64,000 nucleotides of DNA from positions 563,001-627,000 of the forward strand of contig NW_024104294.1 of assembly GCF_003945595.2 (NCBI RefSeq), given 5' to 3'. Below the pieces are notes generated by a model. It made no database searches, was not told the DNA's origin, and worked only from the letters and a program-made list of their open reading frames with translations. Shown piece after piece: positions 49,950-62,335 of this stretch. This DNA is from Pipra filicauda. Its lineage: Eukaryota; Chordata; Aves; Passeriformes; Pipridae. Both the position numbers and the translations under genes were made by a program. Within the stretch, counting starts at the first letter, position 1, and every line of letters begins with the position of its first letter.

Positions 49950-52900
49950 GTAGGCTGACTGGGCAGCTTTCCACTTATATCCCTGTGGCAATAACTTGAA
50001 AAAGAGGAAGAAAGAGCAAATTTCCTTTAACTGAAATAATTAAAAATAATTTGTTACAGCCTCTAAGGAAAAGTGGGACTTCCAAAATAGTGCATTTCCA
50101 TTCTTCTATTGGTATTTTCTTAGCAAAAGAACCAAAAGTGACACAGCTATCAGTATTGCTTCATAGAAGTACCACAAAACGTTATGGTTTAGTCATGTTG
50201 GGTATTGATTTAGAACCCACTCAAATCTCTGGAAGAATCTCCCTGGATTTGTGACAATGTCTGTTGATGGGAGGCATGCCATTTAATACAACAATTCAGG
50301 GGTAGATTTCTGCACGATTGTGCCTTTCAGCAGCCACACAAGCTTGTTCCCTTACACACCCCTAGCTGATAGAGAACAAATAATATCAATGCACTTCTCA
50401 GCACAACCTTCCTGGACAGCCTCAACTCTCCAGCCTCAGTCCCCATGCGTTTTCAGGTCACAAGTTCTCAACAGGGGTGGGAGGATTTGCTAAATGTTGT
50501 GGTGCTGAAGACTGTGTGGTAAGAAGAGAAAGGAGGCAGCATGAGTTCACTGTGAGTAGGCTGCTGAGTGACTATCCAAGGGTAAAACAGAAATATGTAC
50601 CACTGACCTACTTAGTGTTGAAAGTCTCCATATTCCATTATTGATGAACTGATCCGCTTAATGCCCTCCTTGTTGCCTGCAGTTAGCTCAATAGCAGGAT
50701 GATTTCAACTATTCCTCATTTCTTTTCTTCATATAATTAGAATTTCCCTGTTTTACATCCAGATAGCCTGACCCAATGGAATATGTACAGCTGAAATATA
50801 TAGGCTGAGTCAGAATTTTGGGTCTGCTTTTAAAACCTAAATTTAGACACACAAGACCGTGAATTTTAATCTGCATGGTGTGATAAGGTCTATAAGGAAA
50901 AGCACTGATGATGATAAAATCTTGTGCTTTCAGCTTGCAGTTTAGAATTGATCCATTTTAGTAGTGTGTTTTAAAAGGACAGTTTCTACAGGATTCTAAA
51001 ATATCAGCATTGTATTTTTGCTTTTTTTATACTGTTAGTCAAACTCCAGCAATAAATCAGGCTTTTCTTTGTTAAAGAAACTCAGTTGCTTCTGACAAGC
51101 TACAGTGGCAAATGGTGATCCAAATAAAACAAAGAATTTATTCTAAGAATGTTATATTTTTAGTGTATTTTAAAAAGATCTATTTTAAAAACTTGCTTTT
51201 AGGTTCAGTATATGTCATACAGATAACTAGAGAGTTGAATATAAATTACATCTTAACTAGTATGAGTGACTCTGTTCACTTTGCTGAAGGAGGTGATTTT
51301 AATTTTGGAAGATAACTTCTTTTTTTTAACAGTGAGGGCTGTGAATGTGGTAAATGTCATGCTGTCAGCCATGCGTGGGGTGGGGAGGAAGGAGAAAGAA
51401 GTCTTCCTGTGCTATGTTTAGCAATGCTCACGACATAAAAACAGCAACTGGGCTGGGCTGTAGTAAGTTCTGTAAGTTTTATGACCCTCTTATTTAGAAC
51501 TGATTGTATGGCTACATTGGTTTGACTTAACAGCAGTCTCTTGGAAAAAAAAAGGAAGGAAAAGTTGTGAGTCAGTCTAGGACATGCCCTGGTAAACACC
51601 TCGGGGCAGGCAAAGGGCAAATGCCCAAATTACTTCCTTTGGGCTTTGTAACTTCTTGGTTCCTGCCAGATTAAATCTCTGGCATTGCCAGTGATGGGGT
51701 ACAACAGATCACAAGGGCTGTGGACTGTGGGGCAGATTTTGTGCTGAGGGATGACCTCATTTCCCTTCGTCTTGAAGGGACTACAAGACTACAGACTCCT
51801 GGAGCCCTGAGTGCTACACAACTTAAGGCATCCTTGGATGTTAAGTTAGTTATTCTGCAAACCCTTCTGTGGTTTCACATACTTCTTTTGAGACACTGTG
51901 AGTTTTTTCTAATGCTCAATGTTAAACACACCACTTCTGTGTGAAGTTTAGCAGGTCTTTTTGTTAACAGTTATTACCAGGAGTCTGGTGTTGTGAGCCA
52001 TAGATCTTGTATCTGGGCAGATCAGCTTGGATAAGGATGGAAAACGTGCAAGGTACTACAAGTGTAGCTGAGTTTTCTGCAGTAACACTTGAGCTGCGCT
52101 GAATGGAGAAGACAGTATTTCCGTGTCATCTTTGCATTCCTTTTTTCCAGTCATTGTTGTAGGATGCTCTATGCTGTTGTATTTCCAACCCTATAGAGTT
52201 GCTCTTCCAGCTGGAAATTGGCCAGTATGAATGTGACCCAGCAATTTGACAGTTTTTTATAATAGTGTTGAATGCTTTTTCTTAACCATCCAAGTATTCC
52301 CTTTCCATGCAGTCAGACTTTGGAAAGGGAATTCACTGGATTTATGGTGCTTAGTCAATCCTAAGAATCTGTCCTGTGATTTAGCATCATCTTGACTGCC
52401 TGTTAAGTTTGCTTAACTTAACTCAGCACTTTGTCAGAAAATGTTGAATCACTGACCTGTTTACTTCTCATAACCCAGCAAAGGCTCTTTTGTAGCCCTT
52501 CCCCCCATGTCCAAAAATTAGGACACATTCTATTGTAAACTTGCATGTCCATTAAATGATGTGAACATAGAATGGGTCGGAGTATCTGGGAAAATAAGTC
52601 CAAGGGTGCCCAACTGCAACACAGTTAGCTGAACATGGCATTCTTCTTGCTCCTGACCTTCTGGGGAGGGGAACTCTACCTGATAAAGGCGGGGGACTTA
52701 CACAGTTAAAATTTGTGTTTTGTAAGCATTTGTATTCTTGCAGATGCATCAGTTAAAAGGCCCCTACATTGTAAAAGCATCTCCACACAGCATGGGAACA
52801 TCCTGTTTTATTTAAAAGATGCAAAGTGGCTACTTAGGCATCATAACTGAATAATGTGTTGCATTTCATGTTTCCATTTGCATCCTCTTCAGAAAGTCAC

Positions 52901-53086
52901 TTAAAAGGTTGGAAGGACACAGTGAGCAGAATTAAGTTTTCTGTATTTTATGGCTCAAATGTCTAACGAAAACTTGGAGAAGAAAGACTAGAAAGTGATT
53001 TCAATGACACTTCAGTTCCAATGGTACATAGCTTGCTGCTATGCCTTGGTGTGTCAGCAAAAGTGTGGCTGATAAAGCCAGGGCTG
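49950..53086. other. non-coding stretch, no gene recognised
   Basis: Unique-looking AT-rich DNA. Candidate splice-bounded segments at 50,457-50,518 (plus) and 51,432-51,539 (minus) are treated in the findings. No repeat is recognised before the CR1 copy. Confidence 0.5.
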
Positions 53087-53297
53087 GGCACTGGTGAGGC
53101 TCCTCAAATCCTGTGTTCGGTTTTGAGCTCCTCACAACACAAAAGGCATTCCCTGGAGTGTGTCCAGGGAAGGGCAATGGAGCTGGGGAAGGGGCTGGAG
53201 CACAAGTCTGATGAGGAGCAGCTGAGGGAGCTGGGAGTGTTAAGGTTGGAGGAAAGAAGGCTCAGGGGGGATGTTCTCGCTCTCTGCAACTGCCTGA
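53087..53297 (+). mobile_element. CR1 LINE fragment, truncated at both ends
   Basis: The plus strand encodes the end region of CR1 reverse transcriptase. It starts at GGCACTGGTGAGGC and runs through GTGTTCGGTTTTGAGC and GGAGTGTGTCCAGGGAAGGG. It continues with GGAGCACAAGTCTGATGAGG and GAGGAGCAGCTGAGGGAGC, and stops at CTCTGCAACTGCCTGAC. The peptide shows the [24 protein letters not shown] block and [20 protein letters not shown]. The final 300 or so bases, including the CR1 3' tail, are absent. As insertions begin at the 3' end, the tail must have been lost later. A 100-codon open frame over it is CR1-derived and not a host gene. Confidence 0.88.
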
Positions 53298-56200
53298 CAG
53301 CAATCTATTTCTGTCTATCATAACTGATCATAACTCTCTTTCTCCTCCTGTCTCTTTTATGAGGAGAGAATTACTCAGAAGTACTCTTGAATTATGGAAG
53401 GCCTAAGTTCAGCCTTGTGAATTACTATGAAGAAATTCCAGAATCTTGTCATTTCTGTTAAAATTTTTTTCCCTACAAATTGAGTCTAAGCCTTCATTCT
53501 TTGCTGTTCTTTGAATGAACCTCATTGATACCATGGATGAGGTGAGCAGAGGTTTTCCAAATTTGGGATTTTGATAAAAAGGCAAAGATTTTGTGAGTGT
53601 TTTCAGCTAGCTCCCAAGGCATAAAACACACAAGATTTCCAGAAATCACTGTACTTCATACTCTTAGGTATTTATGTTCATGGAAATGCAGTTAATGCCA
53701 AGTTATAAATTGATTCAAGGTTTCCAGTTTGGAAGGTATTTGACAGTGGTGTGCAAACCAGAGATCAGTCCCACAGGTGGCCCCTTCCCATCTTCAGAGA
53801 CTGTATTTGAAGAAAAGCCTGACTTTTAAGGAAAATCAGACCCATTGCTAGCCAGCATTGATTGATTTGTGCTTGTCCCTAACACTGGGACGGTTCAGTA
53901 GAAGAGAGTTTAGCCTATTACCAGGAGCAACTTTAAATGTGGAAACCTGCAAGAAGAGGGATCAAACAGTGGTCACAGGAAAGTAGAACTGAGTTTTCTG
54001 AAAGAAGCAGAAGTAGCACCGCTGCCCAATAAATAACCTAAGGGAGAAATCTCTAATCTTCAGTTAAACTTGGGTAAATGACTAGTTCTGCCAACTAGTT
54101 GGAAGGGAAATGTGAAAGCATAGCTGAAATATTGGCAAATTGTTCCAATAATGAGTTAAAGTTACAGAAATGAACTTTTCTGATGTTTTTGGATGAAAAC
54201 ACGTTTTTATTCTCACTGAGATGGATTTTTAAGGTATGCCTCAAAACCACAAAGAAGTATTCTGTGTGTCAATTAATAACTTAGTAGATTTTTCAATTGA
54301 TTATGCTGCTTTGGGTATTTATGTTACTATAGATTTATGTCAAAGGAACTAAGTGACTAGTTCCTGTAGAAGGTCAGGAATCATAGTAAAACAAGGTTTT
54401 CAATGTTCCTTACGCTGAGCTGTGTAGTAGTTATGTCTTAACTGACTTAAGGATTTTCTTCCTGGATGCTAGAGAAAGCTCTCTCAGTGGTAGGATTTTG
54501 TTCCACTAGGAAAAAAAGTTTGTACTGGGCCATTATTCATCATTGTATTGTGCTCACTTTAAATTTTTGTGCCTTCAATTCTAACACTCAGTGGATTGCT
54601 GTGAGATACAACTGCCTTTAGGGGAAGTTTATTGATCTGTATGTTGCGGGTGATTGCCATATGACATTCTCATTAGGTAACAGAATACTTTCTATAGATT
54701 TCCTGAGCTGATAAATACAATGAGGACTGAAACTACAATGCCAGCAGGTCAGGTTGAGGGTGAGAGGCTCTCTCTGCTTCAAGGCAAAGAGACACAGTTA
54801 AGAGGAGTGCAGATGCACCAGTAGGAGCAGGAGAGGGTCTGGAGGTTCCTTCCGGAGGTTCCTTCCTGGAAGACCTTCCTGAAGTGTCCAAACAATATAC
54901 AAGGAAAAACAGGGAGGTAGACAACAAACTGTTCTCTCTGTATCCTTTTTCCTGGTGGCAGGAAAGAGGCTTCAGGTCTGCACCTCCCCCCCTGCTGCAG
55001 AAAGGAATCAGAGCTAAGAGAGGTGAAGGAGGAGGCAGAAGCAGGGCAGTAGCACAGAACTGCAAAGAGGTTGTTTAGTAGTAAGAAAATTTGATCCCAC
55101 ATCCTAATGGAGAATGTTCAGGGTCTACAGTTGCCTAAAGGCAATTTTCTTTAAATAAGACTGGTTTTGCTGAATTGGTTTGGAAGCCAGTCTAAAACAT
55201 ATTTAGGAATCCTGTCTCACGGGTTTTTTTCTGAACGATAGTTTGGTGCCACAGAGTTGCAAATAAACTCATCTACTGTAAATACATACTGTCCCAATTT
55301 CTGTTAATTTGAAATATCTGTTTTATAGCATCTTTCAAAAGCTTCCTGAGTAATTAAGAAAAAAAAATCAAAGAAGGTCAGTAGTAGTTTAGTAACCCAC
55401 TAAATCTTGTAACTCAACATTAGGAGGTGGCAGTTCATTGCTAACAATGCTACTGTTGTCTAAGTCCTTCTAGGCAAAGAACCAGAAAACATTTCCCAGC
55501 TAATTGGAAGCTACGTGAAGCATTCACTCTTTTAACACATGTAGCATCCCATCAGAAACCACAGTGACTAATGGGCCATTTATTAATAGAACCGGCCCCG
55601 ATGACGAAACTGTTTGGCTGGTTTGAGCACTGCAATTCTTGGGCCAAAGTCTGTGCCCACTGTGTCCCACGGGCATGGAGAAACCATGGGATGGCTGGCA
55701 GTGAAGCAGACTGTGAAGAGGGAATGTGAAAGGCTAGTGCATGCCCTGTGCTCTGGAGGGAACAATGCTTCTTGGCAAACCGCTGAGTGGAGTCAGAGGG
55801 GACCGGTGGGTCTGCAATTACAGTGAATGCTCCGTGATCCGTGGATTGGGGATGGAGCAGGCTGTGCACACAGGGCTGAGGTGTCTCGCAGTGTAAATGT
55901 GTGGGAACGTGCTGTGTCTGCTGTTCTGCTCTCCCAGAACCTTGGCTTGTCTGTGGTTCTGGCTGCTCTAGCAGGCCAGGCCAGATGGAAGCTCTGCCAT
56001 GCAGAAAAATATTTGGTCCCACTGCAGTGCCCTCCCCAAAGCCCATATTATCTTTGGTTTTTCCACTATCCAGGTGTTCCCAGCCCACTGAAAAGCCCAA
56101 ATCACAGAGAGCTGTCAGAACTTGAAGAAACCTGTGCCTCACAGGAACGCAGGAACAGATGTTGTGTTGACTGGGGAGGACCAGCTCTCTTGTACACTGC

Positions 56201-56962
56201 CTGTGTATCCTGGGCACGTGCAGGAAAGAGGAGTGTGACCTTGAGAAGTCTAATAAAAGAAGTGCCTATAGGATGCCTAAATTGTGTTGCTTAGGTTGTT
56301 GCCAATGTTTCACTTCTAGATTTCACAGCTACCAGTACTTCATAAAAATTTTCATTGCCTTCTTTAAGATTATGCATGTTGCAATGTTCCTTTAGCTTCC
56401 TTCCTCATCAGCTCATCTACAGTAACTGCAGCTCAGTGCAGGCCTGGTGACCACGTCCACTTCGGAATCCTGTCAGTGGCTCCCTGAATTGCCAAAAGGG
56501 CCATCTGGTGCCCCCTGCCCAAGCCAAGTGGTGCTGGCTTGCAGAGGATTGTGCTCCTCCCTTTGCTGATTGCTCACTGCTGGCTTGCCTGGTTCTCAGC
56601 TCAGGTGAAGAGTGACCCAGCTGTGTGTTCTGGTTCTCTCCTGCCCTTATACCCCAGGCCTGTTCTGGGGGACAGTAGTAAAGTTTGCACTTTTAGAGTG
56701 TATTCCTCCACAAGACTGGTTGTACCTTACAGAATTTGTCTCCAAAACTTGAAGTATAGAACATGGGTAAATGTAAAGAGTTATTATTCACTGTTGACTT
56801 CCAGCATAAAGATTTTTATATTTCCTAGAGGAAAAATCATAATTACAGTCAATATGAAGTCAGATGATTTATGTACATTCATTTGAATTGCCTCATATTC
56901 CATTCCTTTTGATTTTAAAGGTATAATGTTAGATAAAGAAATAGAGAAACTGCAGTGAGGAG
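53298..56962. other. non-coding stretch with long chance-like ORFs
   Basis: Mostly AT-rich unique DNA. A 13-bp tandem duplication (GGAGGTTCCTTCC twice) lies at 54,841-54,866. At 55,552-56,294 both strands are open over a long distance (221 codons on minus, 155 on plus). The segment is less AT-rich and its translations resemble no family I know. No other gene is supported. Confidence 0.45.
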
Positions 56963-57018
56963 GTTTTTGTGGGTTTTGTTTGTTTGTTTGGTGTTTGTTT
57001 TGGGTTGTTTGGTTTTTT
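56963..57018 (+). repeat. T/G-rich simple repeat, (TTTG)n-like
   Basis: About 55 bases made almost only of T and G, including four consecutive GTTT units. Low-complexity DNA, the strand complement of the A/C-rich type at 21,913-21,950. Confidence 0.92.
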
Positions 57019-60000
57019 GCCAGTGTGGGCAACTGGGAGTTTCAATCATTTACCTGTAGAAAATCCAAAATATGGCTGATTAAGCCAATAATAGTTAGTA
57101 TCCAATAATAGTTGTCATTATAGACTTTTTCATTTTTTCTTTATTAATTGGAGACAGAATACCTCCTGTCATAGGTCATAATTCAGCTCAGGGAAGAATG
57201 CTACCCTGCTCATGTGGGGAAACAGAACACAGTATGGTCACATGAGCATACTGATGGTGGTAATTACTGATATTGATTTCTGAGGAAATCCCACAGGTAT
57301 TAAGAGCAGTATCCTATCAGTTTAAATCAATAAAAATTCCTGATTGTGTTTACTGTTTGTTAGGCTGAAAATGAGCTACAGGATTTGGCCTTACAAAAAC
57401 ACAGCTTCCCAAAAGCACAGTTAAGGCATAGACAGGAGCAGCAGAACAGGACCCAGTGTCGTGACAGACATTGGTGAATGACAAGGGGTAGGACCAAGCT
57501 AGAAAGAAGGAAAGTGACTAGAAAGTGGAACCTTTCTTTTCTGATCATGAGATTTAGAATGTTTGGAGAGCTCAGATCTTCACTGCAGAGCAGCAGTTTG
57601 CAGTTTGTGGTTCTGAGGTTACTACTAGTCTATAAAATGTTAGAACACGGTTACTAAGAAATTGAAGAAATAAAGAGAAAACATACATTTTTCCAAGAAA
57701 ACAAACAAAAAGTAGAAAAATGGAAGTAAAGTATGAACAATCAATATTTAGAGTAAACTCTATTCAGTTAAATGAAGGGTGCTTGGTCTCTGGATTTCTT
57801 TTAAAAGCCCACTTCATATTTGGATTTTTTTAATACTTGAAAGCCTAAATGGCCCTTTATTAAGCGGGTCTGAAACACATTATAATAGAGTATAATCTAA
57901 CTTGAGAAACAATAAGCTGCCCCAGCATTTTCTATTTTTATAGTTTGATGGCTATTTGATCAAGCCACTGTGGGTGGAAGGCATTACAATTTTTACATAG
58001 ACTGATGGGTACGTTATCTTTAATAATATAAAACCTGTAAATTTCAGAGGTCAAAAGAGCAAGAGAGACATCTTCCTTTTAAGTGTCTGTACATATGTTT
58101 ATCACTATAAAATCTCATGACATAAAGCCTTCATTTTCTGTCATTCACATCATACAGCCCTCAATCAGCAATAAATGCCATTTTTAAAAGAACCTCATCC
58201 ATTCTTAATTTGTGTTTCAAGGATCACATTAAGTCATTCAATCTAGTTGTCATCTCCTTTAGTAAACACTAAAGGGAAAACTAACATACCTTTTTCTAAA
58301 AATTATTAATTAAATTAATAATTTTAAATAATTCTTAAATTATTAATTACTTTTATTGCATGATTTTAAAACAGCTTTTGAATTGTGAAGGAAAAAAAAA
58401 AGCTAAGGGCGTTTCAAAATTTGTAAGTATGATTCATTAGGTGTTCCAAAATTTTACAGGTTACGGTTGAAGAGTACTTTTGAGAGCTGAGATGATTCAA
58501 GTATGATCTTGTTTTTTATTGAAGCTTTAAGAAACCTAGCAGAAAAAAAAAAAAAGCCTTACATTGCAACCCTGTTGTTTCCTGACGTCTTTTTGCTATC
58601 TCAGTAGCAAACTACTTCCAAAGACCTACCCACTCTTGCAATCCATCCTAACCAACCTTGCCCTGGTCAGAGGGACTCACTGTAAAAGCACACAGTTTTT
58701 ACCTAGGAAGCTGCAAACCCAGGGGTTTTGCAGGATGTATTTTTTGGGTGGTTAGACCACCATCTTAATTATAAATGGGTTTCAGGGAGTTGGTTGCTAT
58801 AGCAACAGTCTACTTAGCGCTTTTTGTCAGAGCAAAACCCAACTTGCCTGTATGTTTGAGGGAAGACAGAATAGATAAGGAAGGGAGATTGAGCTGGTAT
58901 TTCTGCAAGAGCCACAAATTGCAGCATCCTCTATTTAAAGGACACAGGCGGAAGAGCCGCTCGTTTCCTCAACGTTTTTCCTGCTGCTGACAAGCACCAT
59001 TTGATGTTCGTGTAAAATACACCCTTCCCGTATTTCAAAATTGCAACTGCATCAGGGTTAATTAAGGCTAACACCCAATCAAGCATTTCCTAAAAGTGCA
59101 GCTGAAAGCAGAGGGCACAGTGTCTTTGAAAAGCTGGAGCTGTGAGAATTTCCCATGCAGTGGTTTGCCTAATATCTCCTGCTGTACATCAGGCTCCCTC
59201 TCCATCCATGCTGAAGTCAGACGGAATTTGTCTTGCCATTGATTTCTCAGCAGGCAGCTCCCTGTTTGTGTATCACAGCCCAGAAACCACCCTGACTTGA
59301 TTTTTTTTCCCCCTCTGTTGGCTGTGAGGTGGAGAAACATAACAAAGAAGTGATGGGGGGGTGGCAAAAAATCCTTAATCCTGCCTAACCTTGGGTTGTG
59401 ATTCTCCCATGTCCTTCAGTCCCCATCTGTAGTGTGAGCAAAGCACAGAACCCAAGGCTTAGCTCTGTGGAGTTAAACAGAGCTTGAAAGCTTTTGCAGG
59501 CCTGGCACTGTGGGTGCTGGGGAAGCCTCTGTGCTCTGTGTGCTGAGCACATTTTCAATTTGTGCATAATCAATTACAACATGCTGCAGGTTTGGATTCT
59601 GTAGAGTCTGCACATTTCCTTTGCAGAATGAAACAGGGAGACGAGTGATAGGAAAGGGCCAGTTCTAAATTATGGCTTTTCTTCCTTTGTGTGAAATTCC
59701 TTTCCCAGCTGTTCCCCACTGCTTCAGACTCAGCCAGTGAGATGGGGATTTAGGGGTCTTATGAGTCTGGGGAAGAGGCTACCTTCCTGAAGAGGGTGGG
59801 GAGAACTGTTTGTGAGGTGTCTGCTTGGCAGCCATGCGGGAAAGGAAAAAGGTTTTTGAAGCAGATTTGGTCTGTGAGAGGCAGCAGAAGGAATGTACAG
59901 CATGTGAGAGGGAAGAGTTGAGCCCGTTTGGGGCAAGTTAAAGGGAAAGTTATCATGAAAGGAAAAAGAAGTAGTTTTGGAAAGGAAAGTATCACAATGG

Positions 60001-60686
60001 GAGAAGACTTGTGAAGAGGAGATGGGGCAATACAATCTGCATTTGACTTCCTTTTCTCTATAAGGACAAAGTGGACCTTCCTTTTTCTTGGGTCTCCAGT
60101 AGTCTTTCCTGTATCTCGACCTGCAGACTAACAGTCTCCCCTTGGGTGATATAATCACTTTAAAGTGGAGGACAGCTGATTGTGGGAAGAGAGAAACTTG
60201 CTGGCTGCAGTATCTTGGTATCATTTGTGCAGTTCTCATCACTGGCTGCCACTATTATTAAGTGCCACAAGATCTCTTAAGCTTTCCCTGAATAGCCTGA
60301 CACAGGGCATGTAGAGAGAGGCTCAGATTGTTGCCTTGCTCCATAGGGAAAACCTAACACACAGTACTTCCTTCTCACAGAAGAAAGCCTTTCTCTCTCT
60401 TTTCTGAGCTCTGTTACTGTCCAAGAACTGTGAATATCTTTCTCACCTTCAAATGTAAAAGAGATGCAGTCCCCATGGTTTGAGTGACATAAGAAACTTG
60501 CCACAGCAGATGTGTGCAGTCTAGTCTTTCTGGAAGAACTGACAAGGAGAGTTTGCTTAAAACAGAACAGCCTTCTGTAAGACCTGATGGGGAACTGTAT
60601 TTTGGACATTTCCTTAAAAGAGTGCAGGCTCACAGTGCTACTGTGCTCATGACAACAGTCCTTCATACCTTTCACTGGATGGTCAA
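57019..60686. other. non-coding stretch, AT-rich with palindromes
   Basis: AT-rich DNA, extreme at 58,298-58,350 where nested palindromes occur. A-runs lie at 58,392-58,401 and near 58,541-58,554. At 59,750-60,060 the plus strand is purine-rich, which keeps a 170-codon minus-strand frame open (59,730-60,242). CCAATAATAGTT is repeated at 57,085-57,096 and 57,102-57,113. No gene is firmly supported. Confidence 0.5.
58299..58325. repeat. 27-bp AT-only inverted repeat
   Basis: AAAATTATTAATT (58,299-58,311) and its exact reverse complement AATTAATAATTTT (58,313-58,325) flank a single A. A further AATAATT/AATTATT pair follows at once. Short perfect arms with almost no loop favour cruciform extrusion or easy melting. 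Confidence 0.93.
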
Positions 60687-60800
60687 TTTTGGGTTTGGGT
60701 GGAGGTTTTTGGTTGGGGCTTTTTTGTGTTTTGGGGTGTTTTTTTGTTGTTGGTTGCTTTTTTTTTGGGGGGGGTGGTTTTGGTTTTGTGGGTTTTTTTA
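60687..60800 (+). repeat. G/T-rich low-complexity tract
   Basis: Over 110 bases almost entirely G and T on the plus strand, including T9-G8 at 60,758-60,774 and many GGG or GGGG runs spaced by T-runs. Translation gives Trp/Phe/Gly-rich nonsense in three frames. The run spacing could support G-quadruplexes. Confidence 0.93.
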
Positions 60801-62335
60801 GAAAAATTTACTGGTGCTGGGGATTTCTGTTCTTTCCATCTCCCTGTAATCTCAGACTTTGTTTACACAGAGGCCCCTCTGCCCTAAATCACACCAGTGT
60901 GTGATCTGTAATTTCCTGAGTGTTGCTAGGCCACAAGATGGGACAATGTCTGTTTTAGGGACAAATAGATGTCAGAAAAGGAGGAAATTCAAAAGGAATA
61001 TTTTGGAAGTTTTACAAAGCAAAACTGGTATGTACAGCACAATAGACATCAGGTTTTAAGAGGTGCCTTAAAGACATTAAACAACACAAGGTTCATAACA
61101 CGAATTAGAAACCTTTGAAGTTCCTGTGCTTAAGTGAGGGAAAGGGAAAGGGAGCACTAAACCCAGACATACAGGAGGAGCCACTGTCCAGCTCAGAGAG
61201 TGCTGATTAGCAGAATATTGGAGGCTGGTTACTTCAGGTTTCAAAATTCTCCATTTGCTGTGGTTCTGACACTCCTTGTCCAAGCACCTACTGCAGCCCA
61301 TTGGCAGAGGTGGGATGCAGAGTTGTTTGGAGGCCTCCGTAACTGGACACAAGTCTCACTTCCCCCTTCTTCCCAACCCTTATGCCTTCCTGACCATCTC
61401 AGCAAAACTGAAGTGAAGAAGGTCTTCTGCAGAATGGTAACAACTGATTCTTTTAAACAACAGGCTCAATGCCATGCAGATAATTCTAAGGTCTTCTATA
61501 GTCAAACTTATATAGCCCAAACTTGACTTGTATTTTTGCAGTTAAATGAGAACACATTAAACCTCTGAATAAGCAGTTAAAGTGTTTGCATTCTGCCTTG
61601 ACTGCTCCCCATTTCTCACACAGAGGCATTGTGTTTGTTTCCTGTCCCTCAGCCCATGCTGCTGTCCACAGAAGCTGTTTTTCCTTTATTTTTTCCCTTC
61701 ATTGCCATCCCCCTGAAAATCTCAAATTTGAGGCTGAAGGAGACTGAGAGCCAATTGCTGCTCTCAAGGTTAAATCTCGTAATCATTTCCCTGGCTTCAA
61801 ATTTATGCTGGTGCAATGAAGATGAGAATTTAGCTTTCTGTACTGTTGTCAACAGGGGAAAAATAGAGTCCCCTATAAGGCTGTATCCATGGAAACCATC
61901 CTGCTGCAGTAACGAGTAAAGCAGCAAATCAATTTCTTCAGTTTTAAAATGAAACACATTATAGTGCATCTGCCACTTGAGGGATTATCTGTGCTGATAA
62001 CTGTGTGGAAAACCCCTTCTCTAGAAAGTAAGCTGGCAAGACCATTTCTTCCTCCTGATAGAATTCTGATTTTGGGTAGAGTGAGCATTGATGACAAAGT
62101 ACCATGGAGACAGTACAGCGAGACAGAGCCAAGTCCACAAGCAACAGTGTTTAATGAAGGAGAAAATCGTTTAATTTAGCATTTAACCCAAGTATCTGGG
62201 CACATGGTGACTAACACTCAAATGTATTAGCAGAGGCAGTGACCTGTCACCTCTGTCTCCCTGCTCTTTGCTTGCACAGCACCACGTGTGACAGACAGTA
62301 CATTTGTACCTGGTGGTGCATTTCTCTGACCAGCA
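60801..62335. other. non-coding stretch, no gene recognised
   Basis: Unique-looking DNA with chance ORFs. A plus-strand splice-bounded segment at 60,959-61,027 is open in two frames and is discussed in the findings. No repeat is recognised. Confidence 0.5.

Noticed and set aside
53021..53323. Plus-strand 100-codon ORF
   Set aside because: It is the CR1 reverse-transcriptase remnant at 53,087-53,297, not a host gene.
55552..56294. Endogenous retrovirus or LTR
   Set aside because: No TG...CA ends, no primer-binding site, polypurine tract or recognisable gag, pol or env motif could be found; left as unexplained open frames.
60514..60904. Plus-strand ORFs rich in Trp, Phe and Gly resembling a membrane protein
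   Set aside because: They are translations of the G/T-rich low-complexity tract in three different frames.
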